The translations under genes and the position numbers were made by a program. This document shows, one piece after another, positions 42,415 to 55,254 of a stretch of 64,000 nt of DNA. Each line of letters starts with the position of its first letter. Position 1 is the first letter of the stretch. The notes under the pieces are model-generated. The model did not search any database and was not told where the DNA came from. It was given only the letters and a program-made list of their open reading frames with translations. The stretch comes from Rosellinia necatrix (Eukaryota > Ascomycota > Sordariomycetes > Xylariales > Xylariaceae): positions 3,038,001 through 3,102,000 of the forward strand of contig JAGYVD010000009.1 of the NCBI GenBank assembly GCA_021209875.1, given 5' to 3'.

Positions 42415-44262
42415 GTTCGTCTGTTGAAAAACCCCGTCATTATATCTGGTGCCTCAGCTTAGTGAGCACAGCCGGAGCTTCCGAATACTTGAAGCCCTTG
42501 TAACAACACACGACATCTTTACGACTAATTCTCAAATCACAACTCATTCGACATGATCCGGCTGGGATATCAGCCCCTCCCGCCCGCGCGCTTTGGATAG
42601 GACGCTTCAGGTCAAGCCGTCACAAAGTGTATTCGTCAGTCTTACCACGTATGTCGCCCGATCACGACATAAATTACTGTATCAACATAAGAGCCAACTG
42701 TCATCACCGTAGATCACCTTCTAAAAATGCGGGTGGTCTTTTTTTTCTTTCTATTGCATAGATATGACCTGGGGACATACGGCGTTTTGCGAATGATGGA
42801 TCTCCACGAGGTAAAGAGAATCGACATAGAAGGGTATCAGAGCCGAACAGGGCGCCATCGCCCACGACGCTACAGAGGGTATGAATTTCGTCTCAGCGAA
42901 GCTCTCAATGGGGATATGGGGATACGATGTCTAAACGAAACGAGCCGGTGTAACAAGATCAACAATGATTAACGAACCTGACCACGCCACGCTTGCTCAC
43001 AACGTCACTATCCCGAATCTTGCCGCTCGGTCGTGTCTTCCGCGATCAGCGAGACGGTTACCGAGACTGTCGTGTAAATAGTAAAAGCTAAATAGCTAGC
43101 ATCGCAATCATGAGAGCAGACCCCAAATGGCGGTCGCGATCGGAGGCAGAACTAGCTGTTGTGTACCATAACAAAAATTTACATACATTATTACATTGCA
43201 TGACTCACAATAATCCAATCGTCCGTACATTCAAGCCTGTCGCGCCTTACCTATTAGGTACACCACATACCTTTGACACACCCTGCCGGGGCCGAGAATG
43301 ACTAGGTAACGTCGGATAGGAGCCGGCGCATGTAATACAAAAGGTCTGACTAGAAGTCAAACCAAACGGTGGTGCTCATATGTATCAAACTTGAAGAAGA
43401 GAGGCTGAAAAGCTTGCTCATTCATTTGCGTTAGTTCACAAAAAAAAAACTATGATTTTTTTGTTTTTTTTTTTGTTTAAGTCAGTATCGAACGCAACCC
43501 CCTTTAACTACCTACTCCCCCCTTTTTTGGCGTCGGTCAGGGGCCCCAGATGTTCCATCAATATAATGGTGTGCTTTCCTTTCCACGTGCCGTTCGTAGT
43601 CCCCGTAATGACGTGCAGGAGAGATCCCCCCCCCCATCCCATCCTATACCATCCCATCTCATTCTCGATACTTTTTCCCGGAAAAAAGAGGCAGTTAGGT
43701 AATTCCTACTCGCTCTTTTCATCTTCGATCGCTAGGTCGGAAGGCCTAATGTGGATATATCCTCCTCACCATTTCCCCACCCCCACCCCCCACTAGTCCC
43801 TGTAGGTAGCTCCATCAACTACTCGAGTCGGGACGAAGTTAAAGAGCGCTCCCTGCTCCTGCTGGGCAAAACATCGTTTTATCCTCTCCTCCGAAGAAGT
43901 AGAGACATGAAAATAAAGTAGCAAAAAAAAAAAAAAAAAAAGACTTGAGTATTTTCTACGAACCGGAGCGCTTAGTCCGAGGCGATCCTCTCCTTCTCTC
44001 GCGGTGCTCGTCCTCTCTTCTTTGGCGACCCTGCCCCTGCTCGTTTCTCCATCTTTCATTGATTGCTCCCGTCGTTCTCTATCTCCCCGCTTGTAATGAT
44101 CGTGCTAGTACTGTAATTTGTCTTCAGTCCAGAAACGGATACTTCCAGAGGCACATGGCGCTGTTCCTCCTCCACGTGGCGCGGGGGCAGGCGCCGCTTC
44201 TGGAGCTTGCGCGGCGTGCGGCCTGGCGACGAGGCGTTGGTCCACGACTCGACCAGGCGCAG
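42415..44262. other. Convergent intergenic region
   Basis: Lies between RIM2 (+) and SNX3 (-) and contains both 3' flanks. A or T runs stand at about 43440-43475 and 43922-43940 and a C run near 43627. Open frames at 42727-42972 and 43452-43796 have no recognisable domain. Confidence 0.5.
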
Positions 44263-45315
44263 TCACCACGCATTGCGGTCCCAGTTCGGGTCTGTCCTAC
44301 CACGTCAGTATATAACCGAAGAGCGGCGGCGACAGTGCAGGGATAGGGGGTCGAGTTCTAGATCTTCCGGGTGGAGACGAGGGATAGGACAAAACATCAC
44401 AAACCAAGGTAAAGATGCAAAGAGAGCTGGTCGAAGAAATGAAGGGAACAAAAAAAGGGACCAAAAAAAAAAACAGTAAAGCCTCACCCTGGACAAAAGC
44501 GGCCAGCACTTTACTACCTGTCTGCAGGAGCGGGTGGCCGACGACGATCTTGAGGAACTTCTCGAGCCCGGCGCGGCGGCCCTCGATGACGTCGTCAGAG
44601 AAGCGGTTGGTGAAGACCTTGCCGGGCAGGGGGGGTATGGTGACGCGGGCGCTCTCGCGCTCGAGGATGTCGCGGAAGTACTCGAAGTCGCTGTAGCGGC
44701 GGCGCACGTTGCTCTGGCGCAGCTTGAAGGCGGGGATGTTGGTGCGGCAGAGGATCTCGTAGTCGGTGTACATGTGCCGCGACGTGCCGTGTGTACGAGG
44801 ATTGCGGACCTGCGGTTTTGAAAAAGAGGAGGGGGGGGGCATGTTAGCTCTTTTTCTTCCCCCGGAACGTGGCGCAAGGGATGGTAGGCTGGTAAGGGGC
44901 TCGCGACAATGAGCGGGGTACGGAAGGAGGGGTCAGGGGCGAAGCCAGCCGCCTGCGATGTTCATCCCTTGGGTCGCGTGGCATGGGGCGGCGCTGCGCC
45001 CGCAGATAAGACATGCAAGAAAGCTTCAAGAACGGATGGTAGCGGCGGCGCTTGCCGCAAACGTGACGTAACGGTACGCACCTCTATCTCGAGAAAGTTC
45101 TCGGGCGGGCCGTAGATCTCGTCGAAGGACTGGTGTCGCGTGTCCGGCATGGACTGCATCATCGGACGGGCCATGCTGGCCATGCCGCGGGGGGTGCCGC
45201 TCGTCGGGCTCGTCGGGTTCGTCAGGTTCGTCGTGGTGGCGGTGGCGGCGGCAGTGTCCTGACCCGGCGGCTTGGGCGGGACGCCGCCGGTCGGTTCCTG
45301 GGCGGAGGACGCCAT
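44263..45315 (-). CDS. SNX3: Sorting nexin-3 (PX-domain protein)
   Basis: Exons 45315-45082, 44809-44488 and 44291-44263 give 194 residues. SNX3 (yeast Grd19/Snx3) binds PI3P on early endosomes through its PX domain and works with retromer to return cargo to the Golgi. The PX domain covers about 70-185, with [14 protein letters not shown] (the Arg and Tyr for PI3P), PPLPGK and the [18 protein letters not shown] segment. The tiny last exon encodes DPNWDRNAW, the typical fungal SNX3 end, and is supported by a GTGAGG donor and an ACAG acceptor. The first 50 residues are Pro/Thr/Ala-rich and probably disordered. An A run and a G run lie in the flanking introns. Confidence 0.92.
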
Positions 45316-46699
45316 TCTGGCTGGTTGGTTTTGGGGTGTTATGACAACACCCCAACTATTCACTCTGGCTTTTGTCCGAGTTCGAGTTATAGCCCAGGAG
45401 GCACGCAGGTAGGTAGGTAGGCAGGCAGGCAGACAGGCAAGCAGGCAGACAGGCAGGCAGGCAGACAGATAGACAACCGATCGGCTGGCTGGTCACGTGG
45501 TCACGGAGAGTTTGGCCTCGCTATCGATCGCTCTGTCGGTCGGTGGTGACGTCCTACCCGTGACGTTCTACCTGTGGCGTTTGAGGTATATGTAAGTATG
45601 GATATGGAGCAGCCGATCCGGAGTAACCGATGCCGACTTAGCCCGGGGCCGAGACTATCACCAAGGAGGGCGGGCGTTGGGGGATGCCGTGTTGCCAGTG
45701 CTGTAGCAGTGCTGTGTGGTGCAGTTTGATGTGTAATGTATTCGGATAGAGGTTGCATGGAAGCTGGAGCACGTAGGTTGATGGCGCTGGTGGGTTGCTG
45801 AGAGGGGAATTACGTAACCCGAAAGTACATAGCATAAGTACCTACATAGCTAGCGCGCCTCCTTGCTCCTTGGAATTGTTCGTCGGTCTGTCCAAACAAG
45901 GCAAGTGGGGTAGTGGCAGCAGCCAATGGCACGCTAGTCCAATCCAGTGCAGAAGCATCCAATCAAGAGGGTGAATTATGTTCCCCTCCAAATAGTGGAG
46001 CATCAATTCAACCTCATCCCATCCCTCCTATCCTCAATGTAATGAATGTATAAGACGCGAGGCTCGAGCATCATCGGGATTATCCACATCCTTCATTTTC
46101 GAAAATCAATGAACGATCACTCTCACAGAAGATCATAGCGGCAATTGGCAATTATACGTCAGACTATCAATTGCAAAGGCGTACGAGACGACTAGTCAAA
46201 CTATCTACTTAGAGCAACTGCCCTAGGTAAACTGGCGTCCGTATCTTCATCGAACTGGCCATGTATATCCGAATATCCACCTACTCCAAGGCCCCCCTTC
46301 TAGATACGACCCTTTTTTCTATCTAGATGCCGTGAGCAAAATCCCCCCTCAAGCCTTTCAAATCTTCCAAGCCATTATTCGTGTATTAGCCAAGAGCGTG
46401 CCGTCACGTCTTCAGATATCATCATTCGTCCATTCGTAGCGTTAAGCGAGAAGAAGAAGTGTGTTGCGGCATCGCCCAGGTGGAGCCCATCACCCCAATG
46501 GCAAGCTGCTAGATGTCGCAATATCCTCCAGCCCCAATCCTAATCGTGAGCCACAGATTGCCTCGATGATCCTATTAATTCGAGAGGGAAAAGCAAAAAG
46601 AAATCCGCAAGGGAAACCGTTCCAACGGCGAGGAATAGTCATGTCAAGTCGCTAGCCCTTACCAGTAACAACCACAGCAGTTCATGTTAGCCTATCTGG
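45316..46699. other. Intergenic region upstream of SNX3
   Basis: SNX3 promoter side (45316 to about 46000), including the tetranucleotide array, and then the 3' flank of the RRM gene. A frame at 46461-46655 has no recognisable domain. Confidence 0.5.
45407..45475. repeat. GGCA/GTAG/GACA tetranucleotide array
   Basis: Head-to-tail gtag, ggca and gaca units about 90-160 bp upstream of the SNX3 start codon, so within its promoter or leader. Confidence 0.85.
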
Positions 46700-49600
46700 T
46701 TAGTATCCGTTATAGTTTGTACGGACGGGTCTGTTCAGCTGTGCCGTGTTGATATGATGTGATCCTGTTGTGTACGAGAGTGGTATCGTACCACCCTGGA
46801 TGGCGCGGGTGACAATCCGTTCGATAGCCTGCCACTCGATTCGGCTACACTCTGCGAGGCTCATGTCGTCCCAGGCCCGGCCAGTCGGAAAATTAGCCTC
46901 CGCCCAGAAAAATCCCCAGTAGCCATCAACACCCTCCATTCGTCCTTGAAGCGTCATTCTGTTGGATATGTCCAAACTTTGGACGACGCGGTTGGTCTCG
47001 GCTCGGATCGCAGAAATATACCACTACAGTAGTCGAATTAGTAGTCATTACAGCACCTCACGACAGAAGATGCAAACAAATAGGGCATACATACCTCAAG
47101 CACGTCAATGGGCATCCCGGCCTTGGGGACCAAAGTCCACTGGTGGCGCCACGAATCCGCGAATCGCGGCTGGTTGAACTCGCGGCACTTCAGCTCAGAA
47201 AGGCCGACGAGAGTGGCGATATTGTGCTTTTGCACGACAGAGAAACCGGCGCATAACATAGCCGAGGTCGCCAGACGATCGAGAAGCTGGGGGGTGAGGC
47301 GCTCCATCCCGGTGTTATCATCGTTGTTGCCATCCCCGATCTTATTGACGAGAATCCCAATCATCTTCATGCAGGCTTCGTAGACAGATTGACGCTGCCT
47401 GATCGTGATGTGTGCAGCCATATACCATGGGGCCTTTCGGAGAGTGCTGATCATGCACTCGTAGGGTCGCTCAGGGCAAATTCTGGCGTACAGAGACTGG
47501 AGGCTCAACGTTAACATTTCAATGCATCGGCTGTCTTTTCAGGGGAATGGGAACATACTCTTTGGGGACTCTCGACGTGTTTGCTAAGCATGGCCATCTC
47601 TTCCTCCGTGAAGAAGCTCTTGAAGTTCTCCCACGGGTTCCTGGAACCCGTCTTGATCTGCGGGGTGGTGCCTTTCCAGTCCACCGTGTTTCTGGAGCTC
47701 GGGAACAAGGTGGTCATCAAAACCGACTGCGAGGAGAGCTCTATCTCGACGAGGCGATTGCCAATACGGCCGACCCGGCCGTTCTCGGCGCCCTTCGTGA
47801 ATCTATTCACCACTTCCATAGCGGCGTCGAGGTCGGAGATCTCGCAGAACGCATCCTGGGTCTTGCTCGTGACGCGGTCCATGATAATGTGGATGGGCTC
47901 TTGGCGGTCGTTGAGGATCTTGGAAGATTTACCAAGTAGCGCGATAATCTCGCCGCGCGTGGTCTCATATGGGATCTAGTTTAATAGCGACGATTTGTTA
48001 GTCACGTACGGCGAAAGAAGAGAGAGAAATAGGCAAATGGAAATAGGGAACCCACGTTTCGAATCACCACGACTCCATTTTCCTCGCCTGGGGTTGAGTA
48101 TTTGTAGCTCTCGGCAAATGGGATGAACTGCGGGCTCATGAGGTCGCTAAGGGCAGGCTGTCCCTTCTCCGTAAGCGCCTGTAGCATCTCGGAACGATTG
48201 ATCAAGGTCTCCCTGGTGGGCATGCCGAGGTCCAGAGGGCCGACGGTTACTTGGTTGTCGGGCTGGGCTACTCTTGGCGCGCCGTCGAGCTGTCCATTCG
48301 TGTAGTATTGGGACATCGACCCATCCGAAACACTACCCGGCAGACCGTAATTATACCCCCAGATGTTGGGAGCTCCGGGGTTGTTCTGCGTATCAAACAC
48401 TCGCGAAGATCGTCTCTCAATAGCAGCCCTTGCGTTATCAGAGTTCTGGTGCTGAGGCGATAGGTAACTAGGCAAGCGAGAAGCCCCCGCACTGGATTGA
48501 TCATTATAGGCATGATCGCTTTGTTGCGGTTGGTTGTAGGGCATCAAGTTGGCTCGAGCCCGCGCCTGAGGCGACTGGAAGTCGGCGGTATAGGCAGGAC
48601 GACGCTCCTGGTTATCAGTGATGAAAGTAACCGCACGTTGGCCGCGCTCGGGCTCGTGCTCGACCTCTCTGCCAGAATGGCGGTCATATAGGGCTTTGGA
48701 GGGGGATTGCTGGTCCTGGGGAAGCTGGCGGTTGGCATCGGAGAAGAATGGACCGAGGCGTTGATTGTGCGCGGTCCCAGAACGGCTGCTGGGAGGCCAC
48801 TGGATTGGTTGCCGCTGATAGTGATCAGCCTTAGACGGAGATCCTATCAAGCGCACATCACTAGCAGTAGCGGGGCTCCCAGTATTAAACAACGCGCCAC
48901 GACTTGGGGACTGTTGATAATCAGAGCCAGATCCGATGGGCCTGGGCTTGGCAGGGGTAACCGGATTGCCATGCGCTCTGTTGTTGTGAGATACGGCATT
49001 ATGGTTGACAGCAGGCGCGGACATGGGCGCTTGGGCATCATAGCGACCTTCAATACCGTAACTGCGCGGGGTGCTGTTAACAGTACCTATGGGCTGAAGC
49101 GGGACATTAAAGTTGTCACGCTCTGCCACGCCGCTCAGGCCATCTCGCGCAGCTCCATCAGCTTGGAGTGGTCTGGTCGAGTGTCGATATGCAGAGGGCG
49201 AAAAACCGGTGGTCAGCTGTTGAGCCGCGCCAACAACATATCGTCGATCGTTATCAGTCATACCGGTCTCTGTCTCCATAATAGTAGTAATATGACCTCG
49301 ATTCTCGGCCCTGGTCGGGGATGAGTATGCCGCAGAGAATCCATCTCGAGAATGGCGACCATGATCATTATGACCAACATACTGCTGTTGTACCGATGTG
49401 GTAGCAGAGCGCGCACGCTGCTGGTTGTACATGCCCATAAGAGCCGAAACCGCGTCCTACAGTTTATAATAGCGTCAGTCGTCGCGTACTTTATCCCTAC
49501 TATACCAAGCGATCCGAAACCGCTTCGGTCTGGATGCGAATAACATTCCTAACTAAATCCATCCTTCTAGGATGCAACGTACCTCGTGTCTTCCATCGGC

Positions 49601-49930
49601 AGTGCCTTGCGGCAGTTGGGAGGTTGCCAGCTGGGAGGCTACCGGTTGCGGGGAAGGAACATAAACAAACGGCTTCGCATCACCGCGCAGGTTGCTGCGT
49701 CCCACAGCCGCTTGGCTGGAAGTGGTGCCCATGTCTTGGGGGGAGGGAGAGGAGGAAGCTCGACCGCCGTCGTCGAAGTCACTCGCGGCAGTGAGGGAGA
49801 CTCCGCCGCCGCCACCGCCGCGATCGTCGCAGTCGGACGATCCGGTCGGGATGGGCCTCCGGTTCCAGCGGCTGGATTGGGCCGCAGACGTGTACATGAG
49901 TGCCGCGGGCACTCTGCCTGGCGCTGACAT
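46700..49930 (-). CDS. RRM-domain RNA-binding protein
   Basis: Five exons, 49930-49583, 49456-48056, 47975-47559, 47496-47095 and 47023-46700, give 963 residues. All four introns are phase 0 with GTACGT, GTGGGT, GTATGT and GTATGT donors. The N-terminal 570 residues are low-complexity, rich in Ser, Gln, Asn, Pro and Arg, and should be disordered. An RRM fold starts at about 578: VVVIRNIPYETTRGEIIALLG, then DAFCEISDLDAAMEVVNRF and RLVEIELSS. A second, more diverged alpha-beta region follows (about 725-850), which may be another RRM. The C-terminal exon includes GYWGFFWAEANFPTG. It binds RNA by family inference; targets and localisation are unknown. The start at 49930 is the first ATG, the frame upstream having none. 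Confidence 0.78.
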
Positions 49931-52900
49931 CTTGTCCAAGAAGGCGGGTCGCCGATATCGTCGTCAAAGGTATAATCCTACGGGAGTCGAGAAAATTGGG
50001 CTCGTAGATAGATAGGTGCTCAAGCTGGCATACAAAGCTGTGATGATATTATTAGAACGTAAGTTGTTGTGACAAGCTGGAGCTGTGACGGAATTGTATC
50101 CGGGTAGGAGGTAGCTTGCGAGGTTACCCTTGAATGGTAGGCATTGGAGTAGAGAGTAGAGGAAAGAGGGAGGGAGAGGGGCAAGAGGGGGGAGGTAGGT
50201 GGACGAGTATGCTGAATATGTGCGTCGTCCAAGATTAAAGTGCTCGTGGCAGGCCGAATACCAGCCTGAGTGCAGATATCTTGAAAGATTAAACGACGCA
50301 GAAATAGCGCGAGTACTTACTTGCAAATCCCGCAGATGTTGTCAATTCAGGTGCCTAAATATCGTAAAGTACAAGAGCGACCAGAGTAGATTCTTGTTGC
50401 AAGATTGCGGACGGAGGTTACCAAGTACCTTAGTAGTTACTCAGGCAGTTATAGAATGGTGTGGTTGTCTCAAAGGGAAGGGCCAATATGGGAAGGGAGG
50501 CGTGAACAAGGGGCAACTCTCAACCTTGTGTAGGGAGTAAAGGATGGATTAGACCACCATTCGCGAAAGTGTAAGATGGGAGTCTTAGGTGGGTGCGATT
50601 TATAGGATTTGGGCGATGGAAGGTCAGAAGGGAAGACAGGTCAAACTGGTAATGTTGAGGAATTAAGGTACCTGGATGCCCCTGCAGTCCCTGTAGGCTG
50701 GGTTGTTGAGGGTACCTAGGTAGAAGGAGCGGCGGGTACGGGGAGCTAGTGAATACAGGTTGGGAGACCAGACTGCCTTAAGTTGCCGTTAGTTGAACTT
50801 GTTTTGTGCAACTACGGGGTAATTTAGGTAGTATGCGATGGGTTAAACAAGAGTGGTAACGAGGGAAGGCTGGTTGTGAGCAGGATAGAGCGAAATAGAG
50901 TGGCTAAGGTGACCTATGGGGTTCAAGTAAATGATAAGGAACTTCGGAGGTAACAGATTCATCGAGCACAAAAGTCAGGCGAAAGAAATTAACGTACCTA
51001 GAAGACGATAATGGGCTGCTTAAGCGAGGCTAAGCCTGGTTGACGGGACGGAGAGTGAAACAGTTGGGAAGGGACGGCGTTAGGGAAGGTGGTTTGGTCA
51101 AGTTAAAAGATCGATCACACAACATATTGTTGGGAGATCCGACTCGTGCGGAAGATAGAAGCGCTGGAAATGTCCGTATTTGTGTGCCTAGTATTAGGGT
51201 GGGCGTTAATGCATACAAGCGCATACCTATGCTTGCAGTTGCTCTTTGGGTGGGTGAATGTAGATTGTTAGTGGCAAGGCTGTTCCGTATTGCTTAGAGG
51301 TTATTTTGGGGCCAACGGTCTGGATATCCAGAGAATAATATAGAAAATAAATAAAGATAGGGGTTTCTTCGAAAATTAGTATCATAGGTTATGCATATAT
51401 TTTACACACCTTACGGGTTGATAATGTGTCTTTATGTGGTCCGGGAAGGCCAATAATAATCAACTACCATGATTAATTTATTGCTATGAATATTTACAGC
51501 TTATCTAGTTGCGATTAATAAAGTATTCGTATAAAGCGTCACTACGACGGCGTTATAGCACTCCATATTTAAAAATTCAAAAGCCGGACCATGGAGTAAC
51601 GCCGCCATAACATTATTATCTCCTATAGCTTTGTCCGTAATATGTAATCGGTCGTAGAGACTAGGTATTGGACTTATTAGCGTTCTATATTTTCCACCTT
51701 TTAAATTCAGACATATTGTGGTTTGGTACCGTGGTCCTGTTCCAGAATATTATTTTATAATCTTGGAGGATTCCAACAATGGCTGTTAAGATAGATATCA
51801 AAAGGCAGGGCCTCCACCGGCGTTCTCTTGGGAGAAGGCCCAGAGGGGAGGAAACTTCACCTTTTGAAATAGTAAGTGGTTTACTCGTGGTTGGACATTG
51901 TGAAAACTGGCTCCCCCGTCTTATACCTAACTCTTTGACGCGGTGTGCACGAAACTGTTTGACGCAAAACGCAGATTTTTAGCTAGATAGGAACGAGATT
52001 TATTCCTATTTGATCGTAGAGGTCATTGGGACTAGGCTGCGGTCTCTGTATCATACACATAGCATCAACGCCGAGTTGGTGAGGGTTCCGGTTGTTACAG
52101 AAATATCATACGCATCGGGGGGGTATGCAACTGGAGTAGAGGGTATGATATCTCCTCTCCTATGGCATTTCATAGACAGCTACGTCGACATCGGCTTCTA
52201 ATAAAAGCATGGCTTTACTTTTGGAAGTGTATACCTTCTAACGATAATCCCCTACGACCATCTTGCGTGGGATGAGGATGAAATTCGACTGTCTGAACTA
52301 AAGCGTTTCGTCCCGGTTCTTCATCCAGCACAACAAGATAAGCTGTTCTTGGGCGCTGTCAGGTAGATAAAGCGCATGGCGAGGTACCCGCTACCCTATG
52401 GTGTAGCTCGAGAGGCATATTTGTGTATATAAGGACTGAAGGCCTCCCACCTAGATGGTAGGCCCAGGAATCAATGATATTGAGCCCTACCCCTATACTC
52501 AGCTATCTACTTGCGACCCAGCTGTTACCTCCTAGTGACCAGACCTCACTCTGGGCATTCTCCACATGACAAGCCCAAACCAGTCATCTACTGGCATCTG
52601 TATGGTGGAAGACGCTCTACATATGAAAACTCTAAGATGTAGATAGGGAAGCGTGGAGGCGTGGAAGTGATGTTTCGATACCCACCGCGGCCTCTGGGGA
52701 AAAGTTATCATAACTAGCCTCGAAGCCTGTCGAAGCACATCTCTCCTACATAGGAACCTGGAAAGGAGTCGCTTCCCCTCTACAGTGTGGCATGGTGTGG
52801 TTGAGTCAACTGCAGATCATGGTAACTATCAACGGCGACTCGAAACTAGATCCTCTAGCTGTCAAGATCAACACAGTGGTCTGCATCTGTATAGCGACAT

Positions 52901-55254
52901 TCGCAACTGACTCGAATTTTTCCTTCATGCGAACGTATATTCATGGTTGCTAATACGGGGCCATAATCCTCCGAAACCCCAAACCCAAATGAGCTTGCTC
53001 GAGGGCTATCAGCGTTCTGGACGTGCCACCTCATGCCTTCTACACGTCTATTTTTCTTCGAAAAAAGCTGAGACCAGCAACTCTCACTAAGAATCGCGAG
53101 GGGAAACGCGGGCGAAGGTGGGCGGAGCTCGTCATCCACTCTTTGCCCATTTATCCCCCACCCTCTCGCCGACTTGGCGAACCGGCCGCCCCGTCTAAAG
53201 ATAGATCCCAGTTACTGCGACAAGAATTAAACTAGGGAAGCCTTAGCTTCAGCTCGGGTTCGAGCATAGCCAGCCTAGGGTCACTCTCGAATCGGCTGAC
53301 CAGCCGAGAAAGATAGTAGTGGATGAGTTCCATTGAGGGAGGGGGGAGGGGGGTGAAGTAGGGCTGCGCCCGTCCCCCGGCGGAATTACGCGGGCGGCGC
53401 ACCATGTAGCAGATAGATTAACCCTGCCGCGGTGGGACATGATCGATTTAAAGCTGACGGCCAATTTTAACTTCTTTATGTTCGTGTTTTACATCATGAT
53501 TCAAACGACTATGATAAGATGAGTGATAGCAGCGTGGCTACAAATATAGTATTACGAACGTCATAGATGTCGCGCGTCCCCCCGCGTTAACTACTTACTA
53601 TTCTGAGCGACAGTGCCTCAAAGCTCAACCGCCCACGTCCACCCGAGAAGGCACAGTCGGCTGGTGAGAAATAGAAGGGCTCCGGGCATAGGGTTCCGCG
53701 AATAAGACGCCCAGGGGCAGCTTTCAGCGACGGGGAGCGGACCGTTTCAGGAACCTCCCCAGACTAAGGCGGCCAGATGAACATGAGGAACCCGGGTCCT
53801 CGCTAGCTTGTACCGGAATAATTGAGAGCTATTTAAGGAAGAATGAGCGGGAGTTGACGCACTGTGGGGTTGAAGGCATTATCTTACTTGGTCTTCGTTG
53901 TATGGCGTATTTATTGGGGTAGGAATGTCTTGGGGAGCGAAGGGGTATTGTAGTACCCCCTGGTGAGGGAGGGGGGGGGTGGTGGTGTCGCCGGAAGGAC
54001 AGATATAGATAATATGAACTCCATCCGGTATTCGCAAACGATGCTTACTACCCAAAAGCTACCTAGGTAGGCGAAGGAGGGTCGAAAGATCGGCTTCCAA
54101 ACAAAAAGGAGATATTTTGCTGTTGTCGTCGGGACAATGAGCACCACAGCCAGGAGATCTCACATCTAGCCGGGGTTGTATCCCCTATAAAACGCTTTGG
54201 CAAGGGTCAAACCGACCCACCGCCGTGATTCGTCGGCTCTTCCTCCTGCCTGCTTCTGGTGACTTGGTGATAGCTTCCGGGTTTCGGGCGATCGCTGATG
54301 TGCAACTGCACTTGCTGACGTGTCGCAGGCGGGAGGGCGGTCCTATGGAGTCACTGCGCCGTGGCACCTTCCCTGAACACTCACTCACTTAACCTGGCCA
54401 GCTGACAGGTAGGTAGGTAGGGGCATGCCCATTGCAAATGCCGTGGTGGAAACGGCCCCGTGGATGATTCCGCAATGGATGCGTTAGGCAGGCAGGAACC
54501 TACTCTGCTGGCGTGATATAGGCCAGCCGTCTGCCGCTTAACTTGGCCTTGTAACAACGGCAGATAGGCGAGTTGGATTGGAGGGCGAGGCTAGAGTTTG
54601 TGAGTACATCGCGTCTGGTATAGGCAGGTAGAAAATTCTGTGGCAGTCAAGCGTCCAACGCCACAAGAGTCATCTCATTTGTTTTGATTTGAACACGATA
54701 TTGATTGCTACTATCGTGGTTCCTAGACTACACTGGTATGTATGCATATATTGCGTTTTTGTCGTATATCAAGGTTTTCGCATATGCATACCGTCTCGGT
54801 TACTCGCTGATTGCGGCCCTCGCCCATCCCACAGGTTGAGCTAATATGAATATGTGCGCTCTCCTCGGGAGGTGTCGTCGATTCCTGTCCTGTAAGTCCA
54901 ATGCCAGACTCGCTAGTGGGACTCACTCATCACCTAGCATGCCAAGCGTGGCCATTTTTAGTTCATCCCGAGTCCGCTTCGCATATCCCGCCCGCCGGGG
55001 TCTATGATGGGTATGCGCACTGGTATGATTTTGGGCATGGTATATGTGCGAATCTCCTATCGGTTTGCTTGTGATGCCGTGCTAGGTGAATCGACATCAT
55101 AACAAGCGTTCTCAGGGTTCTTCTACGTTAGACATGTCATGATAATCTTCGTAGTATTAGTCGTGCAGCTCTGATGGTAAGGAGTGCAGAGATGTGCCAG
55201 CTGGCACCCCATAAATGATGGGCGACTACTAAGCGCTGCGGTAATTTGAGTTAG
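49931..55254. other. Long gene desert
   Basis: About 5.3 kb with no supported gene. It holds the promoter of the RRM gene, a strongly AT-rich stretch at about 51310-51780 with a hairpin-forming inverted repeat, and short frames of unknown kind. One plus-strand stretch at about 52238-52365 reads TIIPYDHLAWDEDEIRLSEL and could be a gene fragment. Words of the TAGG/CCTA type appear at 50714-50724, 54057-54070 and 54411-54420. Confidence 0.5.
51548..51606. repeat. Imperfect inverted repeat
   Basis: Left arm ggcgttatagcactccat (51549-51566) pairs with right arm atggagtaacgccgcc (51591-51606) except for five unpaired bases, leaving a 24-base AT-rich loop. It sits in an AT-rich, gene-free stretch and may be the core of an old palindromic element. 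Confidence 0.6.
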
